Shown here: positions 1 through 8,164 of the stretch, piece after piece | Layout: the number at the start of each line of letters is the position of its first letter | Numbering within the stretch: the stretch's first letter is position 1 | Origin: Arthrobacter sp. SLBN-112 | GTDB lineage: Bacteria; Actinomycetota; Actinomycetes; Actinomycetales; Micrococcaceae | NCBI RefSeq assembly: GCF_030944625.1 | Contig: NZ_JAUSXY010000001.1 | Span: forward strand, 992,001-1,056,000 | Length of the DNA: 64,000 nt | Direction of reading: 5' to 3' | Notes under the pieces: model-generated | What the model saw: only the letters and a program-made list of their open reading frames with translations | The model's database searches: none | Told to the model about the DNA's origin: nothing | Translations under genes and position numbers: made by a program

Positions 1-1374
1 GTAGGCGCCGAGTGTGTCTTGGTCGATGAGGCGCCATCGATCCTCCCGGACGGAGATGTTGCCGTGATGGAGATCGATACCGACGGGCGGGATCCTGCTG
101 ATGTCAACGTACGGGGTCGCCGCCGGGAACTGCTCGTAGTAAGACTTGGCCCCATCGATACTGGGTTCACCCAGGACGGTCATGGCCTCGGTAAACACCG
201 TTCCGGTAGTGCGTCCGCGGATGTTGTCGTAGTCGTCGGCGATAACGTAGTTCTGCTCCTGGTCCGCCATGTTGAAGGATGCTTGATGAAGGGCCGTCTG
301 CTCGGCCGGCGACAGGTGGTGGTAGCCCTCCGGGCCCCGATATGCCGGGACAGAATCAATGCCGGCCCACGCGTCATTCATGCGGGTGCTCACCATCCCG
401 GCGCGCTCCAACCTCTGGATCTCGGCAATGCCGCCTTGCTGGTAGGCAAAGTGCTGTGATCCGATGTCCGTGAAGATCTCTTTCTGCATCTGCAGGAAGG
501 TGGTTTCGTAGTAGTGCAGCTCAGAGGTGCTGAACTCAGCCAGTGCAGCCAGCGCGGCCCGCTTGACCGGGTCTCCGCCTGACAGCAGCGGAGTAATGTC
601 ACGGCCGGTCTCCGCCATGTGGCGGAGGAACGCGATGTCTTCAAAGCCGGCGATGAAGGTCGGCCCCACTTGGTTGGCCATGCCGATCCACTCCATGCGG
701 GGGTCGTTCTTGTACAGCTCAGCGTAGAAGGCGTACACCTTGTAGATATCGGCGCGGTTGTAGTCAACGCCCTTGGACGGATCCCAGTGGTTGGGGTCGA
801 TCCCGGCCTGCCGCATGGCGGATTCCGACCAGTACTGCTGGAGGAACCGGCCGTAGGCGTTGACCTGGCCGCCTGGGCCGGTAGGCGGCAGGGCGCCGGA
901 GTCCACCAGGCCGTCCAGGATGCCTTTCGCCGCATCGGCGTTGGCTTGGTTTTGCCGGACCCATTGCCCGAATTCCTCCGATTTCAGGTAGGCATCGCGT
1001 TCCGCAGGCGTCATGCCGCTGAGTTTGTCCGTCAGCTCCCGGGCGGCGTCGTCCGTCGACGACTTGCCGCCGCTGCCCGGACCCCCTGATCCACCGCCCG
1101 CAGGATCGCTGCTGGCACGGTCCTGCTCGTCGGCATTCTGCAGAAGAGCCTTGGATGCGCTGCGGACGCCGGCTGCCGCCGCTCTCAGCGTCCGTGCGTG
1201 GGAGCCGTTCCAGTCGCCGCGGAAACGCTCGCCGTCACTGCCTTTCCAGCTCGTGGAGGCAATAGAGCCGCCGAGTTGCTGCCCCAGCTGCTCCAGCCGG
1301 CCGGCGCCCCTGGCCAGCTCCTTTGCCATCTGGCGCAGCTGTCCGACGTCCGCGCCATAGAAGTTTCCCGCCAT
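1..1374 (-). CDS. WXG100-domain protein, C-terminus beyond window (partial)
   Basis: The reading frame is open from ATG at 1374 to the left edge (458 codons, no stop). A purine-rich GGGGGAAATA precedes the start. Residues 1-80 look like a WXG100 helical hairpin (W43-K44-G45 in the turn), as in type VII (ESX) secretion substrates. A Gly/Ser-rich linker follows at about 90-105, then a long domain I do not recognise. Near the visible end, D434-L-H-H-G-N439 followed by L-I-D451-Q-D453 resembles the catalytic loop and metal-binding Asp of kinase/APH folds, but I see no N-lobe. Large WXG100 proteins are often secreted effectors; that role here is inference. No immunity or ESX gene is visible. Confidence 0.7.
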   Translation of the reverse strand, partial: MAGNFYGADVGQLRQMAKELARGAGRLEQLGQQLGGSIASTSWKGSDGERFRGDWNGSHARTLRAAAAGVRSASKALLQNADEQDRASSDPAGGGSGGPGSGGKSSTDDAARELTDKLSGMTPAERDAYLKSEEFGQWVRQNQANADAAKGILDGLVDSGALPPTGPGGQVNAYGRFLQQYWSESAMRQAGIDPNHWDPSKGVDYNRADIYKVYAFYAELYKNDPRMEWIGMANQVGPTFIAGFEDIAFLRHMAETGRDITPLLSGGDPVKRAALAALAEFSTSELHYYETTFLQMQKEIFTDIGSQHFAYQQGGIAEIQRLERAGMVSTRMNDAWAGIDSVPAYRGPEGYHHLSPAEQTALHQASFNMADQEQNYVIADDYDNIRGRTTGTVFTEAMTVLGEPSIDGAKSYYEQFPAATPYVDISRIPPVGIDLHHGNISVREDRWRLIDQDTLGAY

Positions 1375-1459
1375 TATTTCCCCCAGTGGATCTTTCGCTG
1401 CCAGCCTAGCCGCAGCGGATGCCCGGGTGCGATGGGGAGAACTGCCCTGTGGTGCCGGG

Positions 1460-1936
1460 CTACCCCTGCCCGTCCTGCAGCAGCCCGGTGGTCCGGTACG
1501 GAATGACCTCGCGCAGGAACATGCTCGTGGAGGTGCGGACGATGCCGGGGCAGAGGCGGATTTCCTCGGACACCCGGTAGAGGTCGTCCGGGCTTTTGGC
1601 CACCACGCGGATGAGCAGGTCCGTGTCCCCCGCGGGTGCATGGCATTCCAGGACTTCGGGGATTTCGCGCAGCGCGGCGATGGCCTCGTTCAGATGGCTT
1701 TGGTCGAGTTCTGCGCTGACGGCGGCGGCCACCCCGCGGCCGAGCGCCGAGGGCAGTACCCGGCTGCTGTTGGGGCGGAGGGCGCCCGAGGCGGCCATCC
1801 GCTCCAGGCGTGACTGGACAGTGCCGCGGGCAAGGCCCAGCTTCTGCGCAAGCACCATGATGGGCACCCGGGGATCGTCATCCAGCGCGGCCAGGATGCG
1901 CCGGTCGGTTGAATCGAGTTCCTGCAATCTGACCAC
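1460..1936 (-). CDS. Lrp/AsnC family transcriptional regulator
   Basis: 158 residues, the usual length for Lrp/AsnC proteins. An N-terminal winged helix-turn-helix at about residues 5-60 is followed by the RAM ligand-binding domain at about 70-145. These proteins sense amino acids and act as dimers or octamers on DNA. The start is GTG at 1936, with a weak AGGA just before it. A 10-base direct repeat, TGACCACTTC, occurs at 1930-1939 over the start codon and again at 1972-1981; it may be an autoregulatory site. The target genes are not evident from the neighbours. Confidence 0.88.
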   Translation of the reverse strand: MVRLQELDSTDRRILAALDDDPRVPIMVLAQKLGLARGTVQSRLERMAASGALRPNSSRVLPSALGRGVAAAVSAELDQSHLNEAIAALREIPEVLECHAPAGDTDLLIRVVAKSPDDLYRVSEEIRLCPGIVRTSTSMFLREVIPYRTTGLLQDGQG

Positions 1937-2257
1937 TTCCTGCTTTGTTATGAGGCGTCAATTAGTCAGTTTGACCACTTCTCATCACTCCGGTTGCGCC
2001 TACTGTAGGTCATCTGCTGAAATCATGGCAATAAGGGATGCGGGCTACCGTCGGCATCCCGCAGGCTACAGGAACCCCGGCACACCACCCGGTCCCTGGA
2101 CCAGGCTTCCCGCAAAGACGCCGCCGCAGATTGACTCTTGTTCACACCAATGTCATTCCGCATCACACGGCAAGAGCCCCTGAGCTACCGACGTCGGCAT
2201 TCCCCGAAGTCATCGGTAGCTGAGGGGCTCTTGTGCTGTCCGGCCTAAGGTGGATCC
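1937..2257. other. Divergent intergenic region (321 bases)
   Basis: Lies between the Lrp gene (minus) and gluQ (plus). It holds the second TGACCACTTC repeat at 1972-1981, a long inverted repeat at 2171-2233, and a gluQ -10-like box TAAGGT at 2246-2251. No credible gene is seen in it. Confidence 0.6.
2171..2233. repeat. Long inverted repeat (21-base arms)
   Basis: Arms at 2171-2191 and 2213-2233 match with one mismatch around a 21-base loop. There is no T-run after either arm, and no gene ends nearby on the plus strand, so a plain intrinsic terminator is unlikely. The right arm ends 12 bases before the gluQ -10 box, so it covers the -35 region. Confidence 0.75.
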
Positions 2258-3154
2258 ATGACCTCCGCCGGACGTTTCGCCCCCAGCCCCTCCGGTGAAC
2301 TGCACGTGGGAAACCTGCGGACTGCCATCCTCGCCTGGCTCTTTGCCCGATCCACCGGACGGGAGTTCCTGCTGAGGGTGGAGGACCTGGACCGCGCCCG
2401 CGCCGGGTCAGAGGCGGGACAGCTGCGGGATCTCCAGGCCGTTGGAGTGACCTGGGATGGCGACGTGGTGCGGCAGACGGCGCGCGGGCCCCTCTACGCC
2501 CGGGCGATTGCCATGCTGGAGCAGGAAGGGCTTACCTACGAGTGCTTCTGCACCCGCCGGGAAATCCAGGAGGCCGCCTCCGCACCGCACGCGCCCCAAG
2601 GTGCGTACCCGGGGACCTGTCGAAACCTGGAACGGGCGGAGCTGGAGTTCAAGCGCTCCACCCGGCCCGCGGCCCTCCGGCTGCGGGCGGACGCCGCTGA
2701 GTTCACGGTCCATGACGTTCTGCACGGCGAATTCACCGGGGTGGTGGATGACTTGGTGCTGCGCCGCAATGACGGTGTGACCGCCTACAACCTCGCGGTG
2801 GTGGTGGACGATGCCGCGCAAGGCATAGACCAAGTGGTCCGGGGTGACGACCTTCTCCCGTCCACGCCGCGGCAGGCATACCTGGCATCCCTGCTGAATA
2901 TTCCCGTGCCGGAATATGCCCACGTGCCCCTGGTGGTAAACCGCGACGGCGCGCGGCTGGCGAAGCGCGACGGCGCAGTGACCTTGGCGGATTTGGCATC
3001 GGCGGGGGTGGACGCAGCCCGGGTGCGGGACACCATCCTCGATTCGCTGGGGCTCCCGGCCGGACCGCTGGCGAATGCCCTGGCATCCTTTGACCCCCGC
3101 TCGCTCCCCATGGAGCCATGGATGTGGCCGGGCATGCCCGGGACAGGCGCGTAG
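2258..3154 (+). CDS. gluQ: Glutamyl-Q tRNA(Asp) synthetase
   Basis: 298 residues, matching the truncated GluRS paralogue GluQRS (YadB). The enzyme activates glutamate without tRNA and attaches it to queuosine at position 34 of tRNA(Asp). Visible motifs: HIGH-like G-E-L-H-V-G-N at 13-19, zinc ligands C96, C98, Y117 and C121, and a KMSKS-like L-A-K-R-D-G at 234-239. The anticodon-binding domain of true GluRS is absent, as expected. The start has no Shine-Dalgarno; TAAGGT lies exactly six bases upstream, which suggests a leaderless transcript. Confidence 0.92.
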   Translation: MTSAGRFAPSPSGELHVGNLRTAILAWLFARSTGREFLLRVEDLDRARAGSEAGQLRDLQAVGVTWDGDVVRQTARGPLYARAIAMLEQEGLTYECFCTRREIQEAASAPHAPQGAYPGTCRNLERAELEFKRSTRPAALRLRADAAEFTVHDVLHGEFTGVVDDLVLRRNDGVTAYNLAVVVDDAAQGIDQVVRGDDLLPSTPRQAYLASLLNIPVPEYAHVPLVVNRDGARLAKRDGAVTLADLASAGVDAARVRDTILDSLGLPAGPLANALASFDPRSLPMEPWMWPGMPGTGA

Positions 3155-3163
3155 GCTGGACCC

Positions 3164-3781
3164 ATGCCAGAAACAGGAAGCGCGGACGCGAACCTCCGTG
3201 GGCCACGATTCACGGTGGAGACGGCCAAGGTCCTCGCCGAAGTTGCCCACAACCGCCAAAAGGACAAACTCAAGCGGCCGTACCGCGAGCATGTCCTGGC
3301 CGTGGGTGACGCCCTGGCAGATTTCGACGACGACGTCCGGATCGCCGGCTACCTGCACGACATCGCGGAGGACACCCCGATCACCCGGCAGGCGCTGCTG
3401 GACATGGGCGTCTCCGAGCGCGCCGTGCGGATCATCGAGCGCGTCACCAAACGGCTGCACGACAACCCGGACGACTACCAGGCCGGCATCCTTTTCATTG
3501 CCGAGGACCATGACGCCACGCTGGTCAAGATCGCCGACAACGCCCACAATTCGCTGCCCGAACGGGTGAAAGCCCTGGCGGAAAAGTGGCCTGACAAGCC
3601 GCCGGTCACCCGCTACGAGGACGCCCGGCCGGTGCTGTACGCAGCGGTCCCCGTGGAGGAAACCCGCAAGATCCTCGCCCGTATCAACCCCTGGCTGCTG
3701 GAGGAATTCGACGCCATGCTGGACGAGGACGACGACACCGACTACGAGAACCTCTCCTACGACGACGCTTCCGGCAACTAG
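3164..3781 (+). CDS. HD-domain phosphohydrolase (RelA/SpoT hydrolase-like)
   Basis: 205 residues with the metal-binding pattern of HD hydrolases: H43, the H65-D66 pair in G-Y-L-H-D-I-A-E-D, and D125 in V-K-I-A-D-N-A-H-N. The pattern is like the hydrolase half of RelA/SpoT, but no synthetase or TGS domain is present. It may act on (p)ppGpp or another nucleotide; the substrate is not known. The start lies nine bases after the gluQ stop, with TAGGCT six bases upstream and no Shine-Dalgarno, so it may have its own leaderless promoter. Its last four bases overlap the convergent gene. Confidence 0.82.
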   Translation: MPETGSADANLRGPRFTVETAKVLAEVAHNRQKDKLKRPYREHVLAVGDALADFDDDVRIAGYLHDIAEDTPITRQALLDMGVSERAVRIIERVTKRLHDNPDDYQAGILFIAEDHDATLVKIADNAHNSLPERVKALAEKWPDKPPVTRYEDARPVLYAAVPVEETRKILARINPWLLEEFDAMLDEDDDTDYENLSYDDASGN

Positions 3782-5094
3782 ACCCGGCCCAGCGAGCCGA
3801 TGTCCTCAAGGAAGTCCGCCTGCACCTCCGCGCTGACCGTGGTGCGCGTTTCACTGATCGCGTCCAGGTAATCCTGGGTGGACGGGCCCTTCCGCACCGC
3901 CTCGCGCACCGAAACCTCGCCGCCGGAAGCCACGCCGCCGTCGTCGTACACTGCCTTTTCCAAGGCCCGCTGGGAGGCGCTGCGGGCAGCGTATTCGATG
4001 TCCGCCGGGGAAAAGCCCTCGGTGCGTTCCACCAGCAGCTCCACGTCCACGGCGTCCACCACGGCCGCGGGGATGAACCGCTGCCACATCGCCTCGCGCG
4101 CCTGCCGGTCCGGCAGGCCGATGGGAATCACGTAGTCGAACCTGCCGTGGCGCAGGAAGGCGGAGTCCAGCGCCCGGATGAAGTTGGTGGCGCACACCAG
4201 CAGACGGCCGGGCTGCTCGCGGAATGCCGGGATGATTTTCAACAGCTCGTTGGTCACGCCCTGCAGCGGTGACGGCGGATCACCGGCCCGCTGGGACGCG
4301 ATCTCCTCCACCTCGTCGATGAACACCACGGCGTGCTCCAGCTCCGCGATTTCCAGGAAGGTCTCCCGCAGCGCACCCGCCAGGCCCTGGGGGTCGCCTG
4401 CCAGCCGGGACGGGAACACCTCCACGAACGGCCACTCGAGCCGGGACGCGATGGCCTTCGCGAAGGTGGTCTTGCCCGTGCCCGGAGGGCCGAAGAGGAC
4501 GACGGCGCGCGGCGGCACCACACCGAATTCATCCGCCAGGTCCGCCTCGGCGAGCGGGAGCACCAGGCGGCGTTCCAGCAGTTCCTTTTCCTTGCGCATG
4601 CCGGCCACGTTTTCCCACAGGTCGCGGGCCAGGACGCGGCCGCCCAACTGGCCCAAGGCACCCAGTTCCTGGCGCTGGACCGGGATGGTGCGTTCGAAGT
4701 AGCGCAGGTTCTTCTTCAGCGCGAAGCCCCGGCCCAGGAAGGCCTCCACCCGGGTTTCGGACTCCGGCATCAGCGCCGAGAGCTTGTTCAGCCCGTGCGG
4801 GGCCATCCGGTTCTCGACGGCGGCCAGCAGCGAGGTGCCGATGCCCCGGCCGCGGTATTCGGGGAGGGTGGCAAGGAACACGATCCAGCCCTGGTCGTGC
4901 GCGGCGCGTCCGACGGCGGCGCCCACCACCTGGTCGCCCTGCACCGCCACCACCGCATGGTCTTTCTCGCATGACGCGAGGACCTCGGAGAGCGCGTACA
5001 CGGGTTCGACGTTGCTCGCCTTCAGCGTCTCCCAGAGGTGCAGGATCCCGTCCAGGTCCGCCGAGTGGAAATCCCTGATCCGCCAGTTGGTCAT
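3778..5094 (-). CDS. GNAT acetyltransferase-AAA+ ATPase fusion protein
   Basis: 438 residues. Residues 1-140 form a GNAT acetyltransferase domain, with the acetyl-CoA-binding stretch Y80-R-G-R-G-I-G-T at 80-87. Residues 150-420 form an AAA+ ATPase: Walker A G-P-P-G-T-G-K-T at 202-209, Walker B V-V-F-I-D-E at 256-261, sensor-1 N304 and arginine-finger candidates R315 and R318. All catalytic ATPase residues are present. AGGAG six bases before ATG supports the start. The pairing suggests an ATP-driven machine acting on an acetylated target or using the GNAT fold as an adaptor; the function is unknown. Confidence 0.85.
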   Translation of the reverse strand: MTNWRIRDFHSADLDGILHLWETLKASNVEPVYALSEVLASCEKDHAVVAVQGDQVVGAAVGRAAHDQGWIVFLATLPEYRGRGIGTSLLAAVENRMAPHGLNKLSALMPESETRVEAFLGRGFALKKNLRYFERTIPVQRQELGALGQLGGRVLARDLWENVAGMRKEKELLERRLVLPLAEADLADEFGVVPPRAVVLFGPPGTGKTTFAKAIASRLEWPFVEVFPSRLAGDPQGLAGALRETFLEIAELEHAVVFIDEVEEIASQRAGDPPSPLQGVTNELLKIIPAFREQPGRLLVCATNFIRALDSAFLRHGRFDYVIPIGLPDRQAREAMWQRFIPAAVVDAVDVELLVERTEGFSPADIEYAARSASQRALEKAVYDDGGVASGGEVSVREAVRKGPSTQDYLDAISETRTTVSAEVQADFLEDIGSLGRV

Positions 5095-5218
5095 GGGTTG
5101 CTCCTGTTGGTTCGTCGTTGAGCCAGTGTGGACATCTCAGGTGAGCATATGTGAAGCGCACAGCGGGAGGGGTTGCGGCGGCGTTGCATGACGCCGGCCG
5201 CCCCCACCTCTGCTCCGC

Positions 5219-6169
5219 TCAGATGCCGAGCCTGTCCATGGTGTGCCGCAGGGTGTCCGCGGAATGCTGCAGGGCTGCCAGTTCGTGGCTGTCCATGGGT
5301 GTGTCCAGGACCCGGTGCACCCCGCCGCGGCCCACCACGCTGGGAAGGGACAGGGCCACGTCCGAGATTCCATACTGCCCGGACAAGACGGTGGAGACGG
5401 GCAGGACCGCCTTGTCGTCGCGGAGCAGCGCCTCCACGATGCGGGCTCCGGAGAGGCCGATGGCGTAGTTCGTCGCGCCCTTGCCGGCGATGACCTTGTA
5501 GGCGGCCTGCACCACGTCCCGGGCGGTGGTGGCCAAGTACTCAGGGGTGAAGATCCGCCCGCCGCCGTCCGTCCAGTCGCGGATGGGGACGGGGCCGATC
5601 GTGGCGCCGGACCACAGCGGAAATTCGGTGTCGCCGTGCTCGCCCACCATGCTGGCATGCACGCTGGTGACGGAAACACCTGCCCGCCGGGCGAGCAGCC
5701 AGCGCAGCCGGGACGTGTCCAGCACTGTGCCGGAAGAGAAGATCCGCTCCGGAGGAAGCCCGGAGATGCGCTGGGCGGCCACCGTCAGGACGTCGCAAGG
5801 GTTGGTGACCAGGACGTAGACAGCTTCCGGAGCCCGCTCAAGCAGCGGCGGCATCAGCTGTTCGAGGATCCGCACGTTGGTGCCGGCCAGGTCCAGGCGG
5901 CTCTGGCCCGGGTTCTGCTTGGCGCCTGCAGTAATCACCACGACGTCGGCGCCCTCCGTGACGGCGATGTCCCCGCCACCGGCCACCGTTGCCGATGCCG
6001 CGGCAAACTGGCTGCCATGGGCAAGGTCCAGGGCCTCCGCCTCAGCCTTTGGCGCATTGACGTCGAACAAGGCGATGCTGCTTGCCGAGCCGCGGATCAG
6101 CGAGGCATAGGCCAGTGATGTACCAACGCTCCCGGCCCCCACCACTGCGAGCTTGGATCCTCCTGGCAT
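5219..6169 (-). CDS. ldh: L-lactate dehydrogenase
   Basis: 316 residues from ATG 6169, which is preceded by AAGGAAGG; an upstream in-frame start at 6262 would overlap the divergent gene and is rejected. The enzyme interconverts pyruvate and L-lactate with NADH. Visible: nucleotide-binding G-A-G-S-V-G at 11-16, NAD-selective D36, substrate loop with Q85 (the lactate type; malate enzymes carry Arg) and R91, substrate-binding R154, and the catalytic His in G-E-H178-G-D. It is divergent from the gamma-glutamyltransferase gene with 86 bases between. Confidence 0.93.
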   Translation of the reverse strand: MPGGSKLAVVGAGSVGTSLAYASLIRGSASSIALFDVNAPKAEAEALDLAHGSQFAAASATVAGGGDIAVTEGADVVVITAGAKQNPGQSRLDLAGTNVRILEQLMPPLLERAPEAVYVLVTNPCDVLTVAAQRISGLPPERIFSSGTVLDTSRLRWLLARRAGVSVTSVHASMVGEHGDTEFPLWSGATIGPVPIRDWTDGGGRIFTPEYLATTARDVVQAAYKVIAGKGATNYAIGLSGARIVEALLRDDKAVLPVSTVLSGQYGISDVALSLPSVVGRGGVHRVLDTPMDSHELAALQHSADTLRHTMDRLGI

Positions 6170-6255
6170 GGTGCCTTCCTTCCGGAATCGTTGAGTGTGT
6201 CCTACCCGAAGAGTAGCGTGGCCCACATCACACGAACCCCCACTTAGGAGCCACC

Positions 6256-8088
6256 ATGCCACATTTCGGACGCCGGCTCGCCGCTGTTACCGCGGCGCTG
6301 GCCATCGGCGTGACCACCGGCGCCGTCAGTCCCGCTGCAGCGGACCCCCGGCAGACCGATAAGAATCCCACGGCCACCGGGTACGGCGGCGCGGTCAGCA
6401 CCGTGGACCCGGAAGCGTCGGCAGCGGCCATCGAGGTCCTCCGGAAGGGCGGGAACGCGGTGGACGCCGCTGTTGCCGCCGCAGCCACGCTGGGCGTCAC
6501 CGAACCCTACAGCGCCGGCATCGGCGGGGGCGGCTACTTTGTCTACTACGATGCCAAGTCCGGGAAGGTCAGCACCATTGACGGCCGCGAAACGGCGCCG
6601 GCGGGAATCAAACCGGATGCCTTCATCAATCCCGCCACCAACAAGCCCTACCCGTTCACCCCGGAACTGGTCACCAGCGGTGTCTCCGTGGGCGTCCCCG
6701 GCACCCCGGCCACCTGGGAACGCGCGCTGGAACGCTGGGGCAGCATCAGCCTGGGGGATGCCCTGAAGCCGGCCATCAAGGTGGCGGACCGCGGCTTCGT
6801 GGTGGATGAGACATTCCGCAACCAGACCCAGGACAATCAAACGCGGTTCGCGGCCTTCACCTCCACCAAGGACCTGTACCTCCAGGGCGGCAAGCTGCCG
6901 GAGGTGGGATCGGTCTTCAAGAACCATGACCTCGCGGACACCTACCGGCTGCTGGCACGCAACGGCATGGACGCGTTCTACAACGGCCCGCTCGCCGAGG
7001 AGATCGCCCACACAGTCCAGAATCCGCCCAAGTCCCCGGACACCAAGCTCCCCGTTCCCGTGGGTTCCATGACGGCGGAGGACTTGGAACACTACAGGGC
7101 AGTGGACCAGGACCCCACCCACGTGAACTACCGCGGCTATGACGTCTACGGCATGGCTCCGTCCAGCAGTGGTGGCACCACCATAGGGGAGTCCCTGAAC
7201 ATCCTGGATATATTCGACCTGCCAGCCCTGAAGGCGGACCAGCCGGCCGTCCTGCACCACTACCTCGAGGCCAGCGCCCTGGCGTTCGCCGACCGCGGGA
7301 AGTACGTCGGCGACCCCGCCTTCGTGAAAGTCCCGACCAAAGCCCTGACTGATCCGATTTTTGGCAAGGAACGCGCCTGCGAGCTGGATCCCGCCCATGC
7401 GGCAACCAAGCCGGTGCTGCCCGGCGATGTCACCTCCTACGACGGCACCTGCCCGACCGGCCCGGCGGCACTCGCCGATGAGAAGGACACCGAAAACATC
7501 TCCACCACCAACATGACCGTCTCGGACAAGTGGGGCAACGTGGTGGAGTACACGCTGACCATCGAGCAGACCGGCGGGTCCGGCATGGTTGTGCCCGGCC
7601 GCGGCTTCCTGCTCAACAACGAGCTCACGGACTTCTCCACGGTGTACAGCGCCACCGACCCCAACCGGATCCAGCCGGGCAAGCGGCCCAGGTCGTCCAT
7701 GTCTCCCACCATCCTGCTGGAGGACGGCAAGCCGTTCCTGGCACTGGGATCACCGGGGGGCTCCACCATCATCACCACGGTGCTGCAGACCCTGGTCAAC
7801 CGGATCGACCTGGGGATGAGCACCCCGGACGCCATCGCGGCTCCGCGCGCTTCGCAGCGGAACACGGCCAGCGTCACCGCTGAGCCTGCCTTCATCGACA
7901 AGTACGGTGCTGCCCTGACCTCCCGCTTCGGCCACACCCTGACCCCGTCCGGCGACTCGTTCACTTCCGCTTCGGAGATCGGGGCGGCCACCGCCATCGA
8001 ATTTCTGAAGGACGGCAGGACCCTTGCGGCCGCAGAGCCGGTGAGGCGCGGCGGCGGCTCGGCCATGGTTATTAAGCCGTCACAGTAG
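6256..8088 (+). CDS. ggt: Gamma-glutamyltransferase, secreted
   Basis: 610 residues. The N-terminal 32 residues form a signal peptide (Arg pair, hydrophobic core, cut likely after A-A-A before D33). The enzyme cleaves the gamma-glutamyl bond of glutathione and related peptides outside the membrane. It is made as a proenzyme that cuts itself at a Thr: here T417-T418-N-M-T-V, followed by W-G-N-V-V. The usual third residue of this motif is His (TTH); here it is Asn. The substrate-binding D-G-R-E-T-A-P-A and the G-S-P-G-G-S loop are present. Start: ATG 6256 with AGGAG upstream. Confidence 0.93.
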   Translation: MPHFGRRLAAVTAALAIGVTTGAVSPAAADPRQTDKNPTATGYGGAVSTVDPEASAAAIEVLRKGGNAVDAAVAAAATLGVTEPYSAGIGGGGYFVYYDAKSGKVSTIDGRETAPAGIKPDAFINPATNKPYPFTPELVTSGVSVGVPGTPATWERALERWGSISLGDALKPAIKVADRGFVVDETFRNQTQDNQTRFAAFTSTKDLYLQGGKLPEVGSVFKNHDLADTYRLLARNGMDAFYNGPLAEEIAHTVQNPPKSPDTKLPVPVGSMTAEDLEHYRAVDQDPTHVNYRGYDVYGMAPSSSGGTTIGESLNILDIFDLPALKADQPAVLHHYLEASALAFADRGKYVGDPAFVKVPTKALTDPIFGKERACELDPAHAATKPVLPGDVTSYDGTCPTGPAALADEKDTENISTTNMTVSDKWGNVVEYTLTIEQTGGSGMVVPGRGFLLNNELTDFSTVYSATDPNRIQPGKRPRSSMSPTILLEDGKPFLALGSPGGSTIITTVLQTLVNRIDLGMSTPDAIAAPRASQRNTASVTAEPAFIDKYGAALTSRFGHTLTPSGDSFTSASEIGAATAIEFLKDGRTLAAAEPVRRGGGSAMVIKPSQ

Positions 8089-8094
8089 GCCGGC

Positions 8095-8159
8095 GTTAAA
8101 CGGCCGACGGCGGCACCCGGGTCCCGGAATGGGACCTGGGTGCCGCCGCTGGCCGTTAA
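8095..8159. terminator. Bidirectional terminator hairpin
   Basis: Arms 8108-8125 and 8131-8148 (18 bp, one G-T wobble) with a 5-base loop, extended outward by TTAAACGGCC and GGCCGTTAA. It lies between the convergent ggt and ansP genes and serves both. Confidence 0.8.
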
Positions 8160-8164
8160 GGCGG

